In this document: positions 1 to 11,800 of the stretch, piece after piece
Numbering within the stretch: position 1 is the stretch's first letter
Layout: each line of letters starts with the position of its first letter
NCBI GenBank assembly: GCA_030407085.1
Contig: CM059582.1
Span: 19,387,501-19,451,500, forward strand
DNA from: Trichopria drosophilae
Taxonomy: Eukaryota; Arthropoda; Insecta; Hymenoptera; Diapriidae
DNA: 64,000 bases
Direction of reading: 5' to 3'
The notes under the pieces: generated by a model
Seen by the model: only the letters and a program-made list of their open reading frames with translations
Database searches by the model: none
What the model was told of the DNA's origin: nothing
Translations under genes and position numbers: made by a program

Positions 1-1820
1 TGCTTTTGTGGCAGTATACTTGGTTGTATTGCGTTGATTTTGTTTTCTATTATGCTGAATTAGCCTACAGTTTTATGAAAACTCCGAACATTGCATATAC
101 CATCAATACTATAGTTTTCCTATAGCAGTTCAATTTCTATTAGTAGCAGCTATATTTCTTTAACCCTTTAAGTCCCAAATGTGCCCAATTTGCACATGGA
201 TTTCAGCATCATTTTATGTATAAAATAAAAATTTAAAAAAAATGGAAACATCTATATCCGACTAATTTTGAGGTCGCTCTTTCGATTGGCGCTACTGAAA
301 TTTTTGAAAAATGACGTTTAACACAGTTTTTTTACAAAAATACTGAAAAAAACGCGATTTTTTTTAAATGCATTTTTAACTATGATACCGGTTTCAGATC
401 ACCTTCTAATCTGCCAGAAACGAGTTCCCGATTGTTTTACTTCAAAATTATACATTCACATATTTCATTTCAAAATGGCGTCTGAACGTTGAAAATTTTT
501 GAAAGTGAAGAAAATGTTAGTAAACGAACGAGTATTAAGGAATAGCCCACTCTCCACTGGGTCGAAGTTTCTGAGCGAGCGAAGCGAGCGAGGCACACGC
601 CAACACTAGTTTTATTCTGAATCGTTCACTGACAAAATTCATCTATTAAAATGCTTTTACTTGAATTATAATTAAAGTAAAGTATTAGTTGGAAAATAAT
701 ATTTATCGGCTTAGTTAACTTATAATAATGTGAAAATTTCCAATATCGGATTCAATAAATGATCATACAATTACCAATCACATAAATGGGACGTTAGATT
801 TAATATAAATTTAATAAATAACAAAATAAATTGCGATTAATTTATATAATTCTATATTTTGACAATAACATAAGATATTGTATTAAATGCACTGAAATGC
901 GTATGTTTACGAATAAATGATAAACAAAACAATAAATGAATGGAATACCCTTGTGCATGGAAAATTTAAAAAATGATGACATATTGAATTATTGAAAAAC
1001 TTGATACTCTGGAGAATGTTAAATAAAATAAAAGTCAAGTAGATCGAAAAACATCCGGGAATTATTGTACAGTAAAAAATGGAGGATTGTGAAAGATCAA
1101 TAATCTCTTCAATATGAATGAGAAATAAAATACGCGAACGATAAATTTAAATGATGATTTAAATTATTACAATAAAATAAATGTTTAACTCGTTTAACTT
1201 ATGACATCCTTGTATTATATAGAGATTTTTTAAATTGAGGAAAATGTGCTCACGTTGAACCGTGCCCAAGTTGTTTTTCTCTTATTTCTTTTTTTCAAAG
1301 TTTTAGTCTTTTAAAACGTGATTAATACTAAAAAAATTCAATTTATTAGTGTAAAGTGTAAAATAGACACTATTTGAATAAAAATTACATTTTTAAATGT
1401 GGTAGCGTATACCTGATAAATGGAAATGAAAACATTTCTATTTTACTTGTGGCAGATTGAATTGAAATCTTTCATGCTTAATTTTCAGTAATGAATATTA
1501 CGCTGCAGTATTTAAAACAGTATTTTTATGTTTAGAACAAATCTTAATAAGAATGAAATTGAAAAATTAATTCGGCTCCATTACAGTTTTATTTGCAACG
1601 AAGTAACAAAAATACTATGTATATGGTTTAAAGCCTTAGAGTAGAATTTTATATACCTCGGATTGGCATCGCCAGTCCTCGAACGCGCTGTCTCTACTCA
1701 TGCCGCAAAATTGTACTTTTCGCCCGTGTTGCAAAAATTACTATTATGGATTATTATATGGACTTAAAAACGGAAGCAAGAAATAACACATATAGTACTA
1801 ATACGTAGGACATCCATGAA
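1..1820. other. AT-rich non-coding DNA, no gene seen
   Basis: No ORF of interest and no paired exon signals are visible. A short dispersed word (AAAATGGCG near 473) recurs, as part of a GCCATTTTGAATTTT-type repeat, near 8620, 16720, 20140, 39740 and 61455, so part of this stretch is probably old repeat. The rest shows nothing I can name. Confidence 0.5.
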
Positions 1821-1825
1821 TTAAT

Positions 1826-1930
1826 AATAATAATAATAATAACGCCTTTATTGACACAATATACATTCATTTACATTGTTCAAGGGGCGAAGCACAGCAT
1901 TAAGTGCTGTTTTACAGCCTGACCCATTTT
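1826..1930 (-). mobile_element. 3' end of a non-LTR retrotransposon with a TAA-type tail
   Basis: Read on the minus strand, the sequence runs through GCACTTAATGCTGTGCTTCG and GTGTCAATAAAGGCG into a run of about seven TTA/TAT triplets at 1826-1848. A polyadenylation-like AATAAA just before a short TAA-family tail is typical of the 3' ends of I- and jockey-related LINEs. Only the tail and about 80 bp of 3' UTR are recognisable; no coding part remains. The clade is an inference. Confidence 0.45.
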
Positions 1931-1964
1931 TTTTTTTAACGATAAATATCTTCAACAATGGAAT

Positions 1965-3350
1965 TTTATTTATCCTTGGGATATCCAGGCAATATCTAAA
2001 CATATCACTTGGATATTTTAAATAACTCTAGAGGGGAACCCCCCCACTACCCGCCGTAAGATGTCTTTGGAATATCTCAGAGAATCTCGGATATCCCGAA
2101 AACTGACAAATTCTAGTAATACAAAAATGTTACCGGATACCGAATATATAATTTTCTGATAATATGTTGAATAACATCTTTAGAGAGTATTTGAATTATT
2201 ATTATGTTATTGTGTGAGATTGTGTTATGAAAATTCGGTTATATTCAAAGTAGGTTCGTATTCATAAGTATTTCAAATTGAAAGTTTCAGAATCGTGTCG
2301 AAATCATAATTTTTTCATAGAATAAAAGACTTGCAACTTAAAAAAAAATATTTGTATATTAAAATTAGTTATCTAATCCTATATATGTCCAGGCGAAGAA
2401 GCAACAGAATGATTAAGGGCTGCAATAGGCTGAACATGTTAGAAAACTAATAGTACTTCTGGTAGACTATTTCTGAAGAAATGGAAAATTATACGAGAAA
2501 ACACACCACTCTTGAAATCCGTGGTGATGTATGGAATACAGCATTTATCGTCAAACCGGAAGCCGATCAATTGATGGAATTTACAAAATAGTCGGCAATA
2601 TTTCGAGTTTGCTCTAGAAAACAAAAATTACTTAGAAATTAAACGAACGCTCCACAACTAGCATGGAATATATAAATATTACAAATTTATTGAAAATTTC
2701 TTTGTTATCATTATCATTTTCCAACTACATTTTGCACAGAGGTTGAAAGAAAACTTTCAAAAACCCGACAGTTTTTCTCCAACCCTCGTGCAAAACACAT
2801 CGGGTTAAAAATTAATAATAAAGAAATTGACAATATGATACTTCTATGATTATCTTATTCGTAGTCTATGTTTGTTGTGTAGTGGGAACTGTCCTGTAAT
2901 TTCAGGTTCCAGGAATTTTTTTTTAGTTTTCGGTCACGGACTATTGGTGGATATCGTCGTTTCACGTTTGACATCCTCACCAAAGATTTTGTCTTATATT
3001 AAAATTTTCTGTTGGTTCAGAGAGTGTCTTCAAAGGGCTCTATTCCGTTTTTTTGTAATTTTTTCTACGATTGGCGGCGAGATTAATTAAATCTGATTAA
3101 ACGAATTATATTGATTTACATTCAAATAAAATTTTGAAAAAAACAGTCCAATAAGAATTACATAAAGTTATGATTCAGCTTTATGGATAAGCCATGTATA
3201 TATCCTCTGGACATCTTCGAAGATATTGGAAAAAAAGGGAATTTTTTATATCCCTTGGATGTCCGAATGATATTTAAAACATCCTCTGGTGATCTCTAGG
3301 ATATTCGTAATTTTTTTTGGATATCATGTGGACATTCTGAGGATATATTT
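1965..3350. repeat. Degenerate GGATATCC-word repeat, probable decayed element
   Basis: Two clusters of self-complementary words based on GGATATCC lie at about 1975-2105 (GGGATATCCAGG, GGATATCCC) and 3190-3350 (TATCCCTTGGATGTCC, GGATATCATGTGGAC, GAGGATATA). About 1.1 kb of AT-rich DNA without a gene separates them. The layout, word clusters at both ends of an AT-rich core, matches the better preserved word elements at 30419 and 37571. Ends are not resolved and no tRNA-like core was found here. Confidence 0.35.
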
Positions 3351-4179
3351 TCAGCAAAAAGCATCAACCAGAGGCAAACACTGTTTCAAACTTACAATGA
3401 CCTTTAAATGACCGACAAAAACCTTGGTATCATGATTTTGCTTACCTAGTGACGTTATATAGTTACCATCTCTCGTTACCAAGCTGATCAATATAAATTA
3501 GCTACCTTTTTATTTAGACCAGACATAATAACATTCTAGAAATGTCAGTGCAACAATCAAAGTAAGTTTGAACAATGTACAACAATAAAGAGGGAGGAAA
3601 GTAATAAGAGAAACTAAGATAAACTTCCATCAAAAACACTTACGGCATCGAAACCGTTTCAATATACTAAACAGAAAAAAAAGAAAAAATTTGTCTAGGT
3701 ACAATAATATTCTATTAGGGTAGACTATGCAGGAGCTACCAGGGAATAGTCATGTTTTCTCCACACACGCATGCACATTGCACCAAACCTGGAGAAAACG
3801 TGACGATTTAATGTTGATGGTGCATTCCACGAAGTTCGTACGACTACTTAACATCAATAGACCAACATAATATTCATTAAATTTCCCCAAAAAGTACTGA
3901 TCGTGTACTATTAAACCAACAAATGGTAAGTCACCATACAATTAGTTAGGGCAATCAAAGCTGTAAGACACTGTTCTCTCAAAGGAATGTTTAAATATTA
4001 TTTCAAATAAGAAATAATAAAAAAAAAGATCAAACATCTTTCAGGAAAAGATAATTTCCTGGGTAAATATTATAGTGCCAATAAAAATTTCTAGATAACC
4101 ATAAATTACAAATGTTTGCTAATTACCTAATATCCTGTGATATATGGCAGAGAAAATAGTTCAAAGTTAAAAAGCGGCA

Positions 4180-4760
4180 TCAGGACTCAGATCCTGAAAG
4201 TTGCCGGTGATTAACATAATCGCCTAATTTACATGGGCTTATTAAAATTTTGGCGCTGTCGGTAAAACACGGCGTATGAAGAAAAGACGGCTTGTACGAA
4301 GTTATTACGTAGGTGGCCGGCCCAGGTGGATTTAATGTTTTTCAATCCCGTCTTGCGAGCGAACTCATTTACTACCGAGGTGGTGCCTTAAGTTCTTCCT
4401 CTACATGGTGGCATAGACATGGCTACGTAAACGCGAGCTGCTATATACGTTCGACACCATAAAGTAAAAGCACCGACTCTCAAATTATCGCGTAATGAGA
4501 GGGACTTACGGACGCTTTATTGTCCGAGTCATTGCAGTTATTCGACAAGGAAGGAGCACGGGACGGGTAATGCTCGTAATTCGCTCCGCATTTCGTTTTC
4601 ATGTAAATTCCTACCTGAAGTGCGCTCCTAATTGCACAGAGTGCCTCCTTTAACAGACCATAAATGCGTTTGTACGTAGCTTCCTTCTGCGTAGCGAATG
4701 AAATTTATAAACTAAATCGGCAAAACTGGTGGGAATATTGAACGAGGTGAGCTTTCTAGT
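4180..4760. other. Balanced-composition, apparently unique non-coding block
   Basis: GC content is visibly higher than the surroundings, with no long ORF, no simple repeat, no terminal inverted repeats and no second copy in the window. Such islands in AT-rich insect intergenic DNA are often conserved enhancers or UTR exons; that is an inference. Homeodomain-type TAATTT and TAAT words occur, but are expected by chance. Confidence 0.25.
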
Positions 4761-5588
4761 GACAGCTTGTTAGGGCAAACATATATTATGTGTGGGTAAA
4801 ACATCTTTCATCGTTGTATTTCATCACTTATAGAGGGATGTAACATCCTTTTATGTATCTCATAGTAGCTTCTTACACAGTTTTTAAAAATACCAGTTTT
4901 GTGTTCCTTCACGGAGAAAAGAGAAATGGATATTATAGGGGAAGAGCTCCGGTTGTGGGCATCCTTTTGTTTTTAACGAATAATTTTTGACAACATTCAT
5001 ATTATGCTGACATGTGTGTATCAGAGGAAAGCTAGATACCATAGAAAACTTCTGTAAAAGAATTAAACTGATTCCTTATAAAAGAAAAATTTTATCATAC
5101 ATTCCCGAGTAGAAATTTTGATACGGCCCTGATCAGGCCCTGCTCAGGCTGCCTGCATATTTCAGGCCCTTATCAGGCTACCCTATCAGGGCCTGATCAG
5201 AAACGTAACGATTATTTTGGTCCGGGCCTGATCAGGCATCCTGAAATAAGGCCCTGGTCAGGCCTCTGTCAGGGCTTGATCAGGGCTTTATAAGGGCCTG
5301 ATGAGGTACCTCTAAAGTTCGTTTAAACAATAATAATTAAATAAAATGAATCAAACAAATGTACGAGTCACTTTTATATACACTTTATATTTAATGATAT
5401 ATATTTATTATATTATTAATCCAGCATTTCATAAATGTGTCATTCGAATGATTATGTTAATTTTTATTTCTGAATTTAATTTCTAAACATTAAAAATGTT
5501 TTATATTATTTATATTTTATATTATACTTTTATATATCGCATCCTGTATTTGCATTTTTCAATGCTCGCAAATAAATAAGAAAAAATT

Positions 5589-5656
5589 TTACCCCGACCG
5601 GGAATCGAACGCGGGTCTCTCGCTCACTACGCTGGCGCCTTAACCACTACGCTACG
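5589..5656 (-). other. tRNA-like module inside the CCTGATCAGG element
   Basis: On the minus strand an A box, TAGCGTAGTGG (5644-5654 in plus coordinates), matches the eukaryotic Pol III consensus, and a B box CGTTCGATTCC (5601-5611) lies at tRNA spacing. A T-arm-like stem-loop, CCGCG-TTCGATT-CCCGG with one mismatch, is present. No matching 5' acceptor strand is seen, so it is not a functional tRNA gene. It is closely similar to the modules at 31734 and 37973. Confidence 0.6.
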
Positions 5657-5878
5657 CTAGCAATTGCAGCACCCTGGTAGAAATTTTGCCCAGGATCTGG
5701 CCAGGCCGGACCAGGCATGCCTGCGTCTCTGGACAGGCTCAGGTCAGGAAATGTAACGAAATGGCCGACCAGGTACCTGGTCAGGGTAAACTGAAACAGG
5801 GCATACTGTGCAGGGCCTGCACAGAACTTACAGGAAGCCCTGTCCAAGATATATTTTGCGAGAACATATATAGATATA

Positions 5879-6766
5879 CAGGGTCATCGAAAAGTATCGG
5901 ACCCCCCTAATATCTTCAGTTAGAATGCACTTAGGAGAAAATGTCCAATAGCAAAGTTGTATGGTTTCAAGCGGGGAGTAAGATGATGACCTTGACTTTG
6001 ACCTTGACCATGTCCTTCAAGGTCATTTCAAGGTCAATCTTATTTTTTTAAATAGAACCCCCTACATTTTATTGCATATTCTTATAGCTTATCTCGAGAG
6101 CTTTCCAAAACACTATAATAAAATATTTTTTTATTAAGTACTTTTTAGTAGTTTAGAGTTATAAAGGTTTGAAGTTAACAATTTTTTGACACAAAATGTA
6201 GAATATCTTGTAAAATATTATTTAGTTTTCAGTAATCATAACCTTAATACTTTTCTGCGCGGAATAATGAGACCAATTAATTGGTTTAAAGAAAATACAT
6301 TAATCGGATCCCCCTAATATTTTCAGTAAGAATGCATTTTGGAAAAATGTCCAATAGCAAAGTATTGTACGGCTTCAAGCAATTATGCTAATAAGCTCTC
6401 TTTCTGGCGAAAAACTGCCCGAACGTAACCACTCTTGCCTTAACTGGTCGGACTCGCACACCACTTAACAAATTGTTAACTTCAAACCTTTATAACTCAA
6501 AAAGTACTTAATAAAAAAATATTTTATTATAGTGTTTTGGAAAGCTCTCGAGATAAGCTATAAGAATATGCAATAAAATGTAGGGGGTTCTATTTAAAAA
6601 AATAAGATTGACCTTGAAATGACCTTGAAGGACATGGTCAAGGTCAAAGTCAAGGTCATCATCTTACTCCCCGCTTGAAACCATACAACTTTGCTATTGG
6701 ACATTTTCTCCTAAGTGCATTCTAACTGAAGATATTAGGGGGGTCCGATACTTTTCGATGACCCTG
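5879..6766. mobile_element. Mariner/Tc1-like MITE with ~300-bp terminal inverted repeats
   Basis: The termini are CAGGGTCATCGAAAAGTATC and its exact inverse, each flanked by TA (5877-5878 and 6767-6768). The arms stay nearly identical for about 300 bp (5879-6190 and 6465-6766), including a stretch of repeated ACCTTGA/TCAAGGT words. The middle has a second, shorter copy of the terminal sequence in direct orientation (about 6303-6385). TA duplications and the CAGG terminus fit Tc1/mariner transposition. No transposase remains. It is nested in the CCTGATCAGG element. Confidence 0.8.
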
Positions 6767-7487
6767 TATATGTATATATACGGTCCACTCGCGTTAAGTT
6801 TTTAAATGAAATAAATGATACAATTATATATAAAAATAAATACTTTGTGTTTTTAATTCCTTTTTGTTCCAGGTCAACGATTTTTGTAATGGATATATAA
6901 AAAGAAAAACAGCCAGGAAATAGACCAGAAAAGAAAAATAAGAAGCCTGCAAAGAACTGCAAAAAAATGCAAGTGATGTGTGTATATATAAGATAAAATC
7001 ATGTTTTATGAGAAATGCATTAACGTGAAAAACAATATAGAAGTGATTTACGAGCCACATTCCAAAACGCAGTACAGTTTGAAGATTGTAATAAGCCGTA
7101 CGAATGGATCACGAACGTAATAGTACATTACCTAACAAGGGTGTAAAGTATACTTTTACGCATGGGACGGGAACCATACATACGAGGCGCCGAGTGATGT
7201 GTAAAGTTCCCGACCCGTGCGTAACAGTTATACTTTAGAAAGACGATGTTTCTGTAAACGTTTCCTACATAGCGTTTGTTTTCTTATCTCATTATCCATT
7301 TTGATACATTTAATATTAAAATAGATGTAACCTAAACCTGATATATAAGATTTTTCAGTATACATGCAGTCCCTGCACAGGACCTGGGCAGGCTTGTTAA
7401 GGAATTCCCATCATCAGGTAAGCCCATTTAAACCCTGATCAGGGCCTGACCAGGAACAGGACTGCCTGATTTCAATTTCTACCAGGG

Positions 7488-10400
7488 CATTTTATAAAAA
7501 ATTGTGTCTTCTACTAATCTTTTGTTAAAAACGAAATCAAATCCCATAATATGATGATCACACTGTACAAAAAATTAAATACTTACCGCTTCGAAACAAT
7601 TCACACTGATTTATATCACTTTGAAAACAGTATACAATGACTTTTCTGTTTATTTATTTCAGCTCTTATTTGAAACGGTGAACTTTGTGGGAATGCATTT
7701 TGGAAAAACACATTTCAAACAGAAGAGTCACGACACAAGAACAAAAAAATCTCAAACATTTGTCTGATTCTGACACCTGAAAATGCATTCTTCCGATGTT
7801 ATTTATCTGTTCCCTTACCATTAGACTATTCTGTATATTTGACCTAATTAGGAAACAAATATTTGATTTGATCAGAAACTGATCAAACTTCTTGATATTG
7901 CTCCTGGTAATATCATCTTCAGACGCCACTGGAATTTTTATCGACTGCTACAAGGTAAAACAAAAAATTGATTTAATCTGTAATTCTTGCAGAGCTTTTA
8001 ACAGTTTGTAATTTTATGTCATGCATCAATTTACTATTTAGTAAACAACAAACTTTTATGAACTTCCTTTATTTCTGAATCTGGCAATGACCATCAGTGC
8101 ATGATTTTAGAAAGATCTCATAAACCATTAATTGATTGTACACTTTTCTGATATTTATTTAATAGATCTGTTATAGTTACATGAATTAGCTATCACATTC
8201 TGCAAATTTGGTTTATTCATTCTAAACACATACTAAGCAACAAATTTAAAATTAAAGTTTCATATTTTGACGACTTACTTTATTATACGAATGTTACAAT
8301 TTACAATCTCATATTTAATTACAATGTGTCGGCGAAACACCGGAAAATTTCAAAATGTGTTCCAAATTAATAATAGGCCTCAAGCGAGTATTAAATGATT
8401 TAAATCAATAACATATGCACATAGATAAAAAATAGTAGGGGGAAAGGGTCGGAACTCAAAATACCGACTGTTCTTAAGGAAACAAGTGGAAAATACAGTC
8501 CAATCCGGTAATAATTTATAATTTTCAAATTTCGAGTTCACGTTTGTACGCAAAAACTTCCATGTAATGAACTACGTGTATAATTTGAATAACTCCTTAA
8601 CGCCATATTTGAGTCGCCATTTTGAATTTTCAAATTCTGAACACAAATTCGTTAATCATCTAACCCTATCAAAAAAAAAACCAAAAACAATACTAAAAGA
8701 TTCACAATACTAATGCGATCCTAAAAGAGTGAAAAGCAAAATGATGACAAGATCGATGTAACATTACATGAAGAACATTTTTTTCCTCTCGGAAGTGGAA
8801 ATCACTGAGGGGTTAGATGTAACAATGGAATGCATTCGATTATGTCCGGAGAAATACTATTTATAGGTAAATTTTAAAAAATTTGTTAAGTTTCAAGTTT
8901 CTTAAATGATTTCTTTCTGCTGTGTGAAAATAATTTTAACGCCCCTCTTTTGTGTCGTCAGTTATGTACGTCGGACATTTAGTTTTATACGTGAGATACA
9001 AATATTTCATAGTTTTTGTGTGCTATTAAAATAATCGAATTATTGAAACAGTTTATAATTCAGACTATCACTTTATGATAGTTGCTGTACACACATTATT
9101 AATAGCACACTTATCGGACTTAAAAGATTCATTTTTATGTTATAACGTAATAACTTTAGTGAATTTGGTGATATATAAAAGGGCGCAGAAGTAAATATCA
9201 AGTCTATTGAAAAATGAAACATAAAATAATTGAGACTCATTGGGCATGTTCCTACTCTCTAAACTGGATTTAATAAAAAAACGATTATCTATAGCGAGAA
9301 GTAGGTAACCATTATTTAGTAAGATTCTTACTGACAAATGGTCCGAAAATACTAATTCATTAATCTACAAGTAAATAGTGAATTTATTATTTCAGTAGTT
9401 TATTACAGAATTAGTAATAAAGTAGTAGGATATAACTCTATTAGCAAAAATGATTACTAATTCATTTGGTGGCTCACTTTTCATTATCTTATTGGTATTT
9501 TTTAACTAATTCAGATTTAGAGATCTATTAACTTTTTCATGAGCACAGTCACATATATTATCTGATAGGTACAGTTACACCAAAAACTGCAGAGTATAAC
9601 AAAATTTAATGGGGCGTCAAATAACAAAACAAAAATCGTAAATTTTACAAAAAACTAGCAGCCTTTTTCACTATTTCTCATTTTTTCTTTATATTTTATA
9701 GATTTGTTAAATATATTTTAATACGATAAATTGTTACGCCTCGTTGAAAGTGTCCTGGATTTACCCATATACATTAATTTTGCAAATAGTATACAATCAA
9801 GATTGGACAAAATTTCCTTTTTCGACTCTGTACATGAAAGTTATAACTGCTATAAGATTTATAAACTGAATTATCAACTGAAATTGCATCATTGAAGTTT
9901 AATTTTGACACATTTCCAGCCAGAAATTTTATTAACCCCCGTGTGTTTTCTTATATCGCCGAATAAAATGACGTCTCTTATAAACTTGAAGAGCGTTGAA
10001 TAAAAAATGCTCCCACGACTAAATTTTTTATACTCAAGAGTTCAAGATGCGACTACGTGAATTGTTAACCTTATATGCAGTTCGTATCCTTTTTTCCTGA
10101 ACGTTCATTTGATTTAACGTTCTTAAATTAAAATAAGATTTTCAGTAAATAAATTTCGTTAATAGTCTCATATCTGAAATTCCGAACAGTAAAAAAGGAT
10201 AACCTAAAAGCATATTTTTTATTTTGATTTAAATTCTTCTAAAACTCATAAAAATTGAAATTTTCGACATATTGATTTTTTTATGACATGTAACATAAAA
10301 TTTTCAACGCTTGCATATTACACGAAATTTGCACCTGGCAGATTATGGTTTATCGCTATTACAAGAGACATACGGGCGAAATTGCACAGCAGACGAACTG

Positions 10401-11446
10401 TCGTCGGATTGACAGCTTATCTTGCTCAGCGCATATATCAAATTATCTTGCCGCAACTGCTCGGTTTGTTGACTGGCAGAAGCTGCGGATCTTGTCAACC
10501 GTGCCTGCCGGTTACCGAATAGAATTATGGAATTCAGTAATCTTGACGTGTCGCACCGTACCCAGAAATTTCCAACTATGCAGGCACACCTATCCACTTC
10601 ATAACTTTTCCTTCACATACAATTTTTTTTTTTTAATACCTGTTATTTACTTTTTACTTCATATTCTGATCAATTGGTGAAAGGCGTGCGATACAAAGGG
10701 AATTTTTATTTAGGTGCTTAAATTATATACTTCAACTTCCACATATATATCTACAAAAAAATGTAGACTGCGACGAAGACCGTGTCTTAAAAAAATTTTG
10801 AAGTGAGGTTATTCAACAGAGAAAAAAAAAGAAAACTTTTTTAATTTGGCGAAACTCAATTCGATTAGATTTCAGACACGTGAATACCTAGTTCTATACA
10901 ATTCGATGCGTTTGTTTTAGATTTTTATGAATTTACTGTGGTATTGCAAGTAAAAAATTCACTTCTATCGATATTTCATGTTCACAATTTTGGAACAAAT
11001 ATGTATTCCCTCAAAAGGACAACGGCACACTCACAAGAGACGCAAATCAGAAACAATGCCTTTATGTAGTCGTTTTAAAACAACGACGTTAAATTCTGTA
11101 CTGCTAAAAAAAATGCACCTACTGTTGTTTTAATATCCATGAATATAATAAAACTTTATCATGGTTTTAAAGCTTTCTGAAATTTATTTGAAAATAATAA
11201 TTACCCCCTTTCTCCACGTTCCTGATACACCTTTAAAAAGTCACCTTTTTTTGATACCAGAATCGTGATCAGCGACCACAAAAACCATCAAGTAGCGATT
11301 TTGTACGGAATAAAACCTTTCTTTGGGAAATTGAATTATTAATCTCGTTCCTCCTCCATGAAACTTCCTCAAAGAGCCGTATTCTATTTACTATCTTCTT
11401 TTAATTTTGACGCCAGAATACTAATAGTGACTCCCAAAATGTAACG
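7488..11446. other. AT-rich non-coding DNA, no convincing gene
   Basis: Only short overlapping ORFs occur. An 87-codon minus-strand frame at 7666-7929 has no recognisable domain. A small GC-richer patch at 10340-10570 is open on both strands, which suggests composition rather than coding. The GCCATTTTGAATTTTC dispersed word appears near 8620. No terminal repeats or RNA genes were found. Confidence 0.4.
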
Positions 11447-11800
11447 TTTTTATGCAATATCGAATGAATTACAGCACTAACATTTTAAAAAATCAAAAAA
11501 ATTCATCTCAACTCAGAAATTCCTCAACTTTCTATTCTGAATGAGAAAATAACTTTTCAAGATTTCCTTAATGCCATAAAAAAATTAACTGAATGATTAA
11601 ATATCAAAACTTCAAGCCGTAATCTTTTTATGCAATATCGAATGAATTACATCACTAACACTTTAAAAAATCAAAAAAATTCATCTCAACTCAGAAATTC
11701 CTCAACTTTCTATTCTGAATGAGAAAATAACTTTTGAAGGTTTCCTTAAGGCCTAAAAAAATTAACTGAATGATTAAATATCAAAACTTCAAGCCACTTG
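11447..11800. repeat. Tandem duplication of a ~170-bp segment (period 178)
   Basis: The segment starting TGCAATATCGAATGAATTAC at 11453 recurs at 11631 and stays nearly identical through AACTGAATGATTAAATATC and TCAAAACTTCAAGCC. The two copies differ by only a few substitutions and a one- or two-base indel. It is non-coding and looks like a simple local duplication. Confidence 0.8.

Larger units (their letters stand above)
5104..7487. mobile_element. CCTGATCAGG-word element (non-autonomous), with a nested MITE
   Basis: The left end reads CCCGAGTAGAAATTTTGA and the right end, read inward, CCCTGGTAGAAATTGAAA. A second matching terminus, CCCTGGTAGAAATTTTGC, starts at 5672, so this may be one element with an internal terminus or two abutting elements (5104-5671 and 5672-7487). 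Dense copies of CCTGATCAGG, GGGCCTGATCAGG and variants fill 5120-5310, 5690-5840 and 7366-7480. AT-rich DNA and a tRNA-like module (5589-5656) lie between the word clusters. A mariner-like MITE (5879-6766) has jumped into it. There is no transposase ORF, so it must be mobilised in trans if mobile at all. Confidence 0.6.

Noticed and set aside
5110..5310. CRISPR-like array of CCTGATCAGG repeats
   Set aside because: Spacing is irregular, copies vary, the words are palindromic and this is a eukaryotic transposable element context.
10283..10680. Overlapping ORFs of 79, 84 and 111 codons around 10.3-10.7 kb
   Set aside because: They are open on both strands with no start context, splice partner or domain; this is likely a composition effect.
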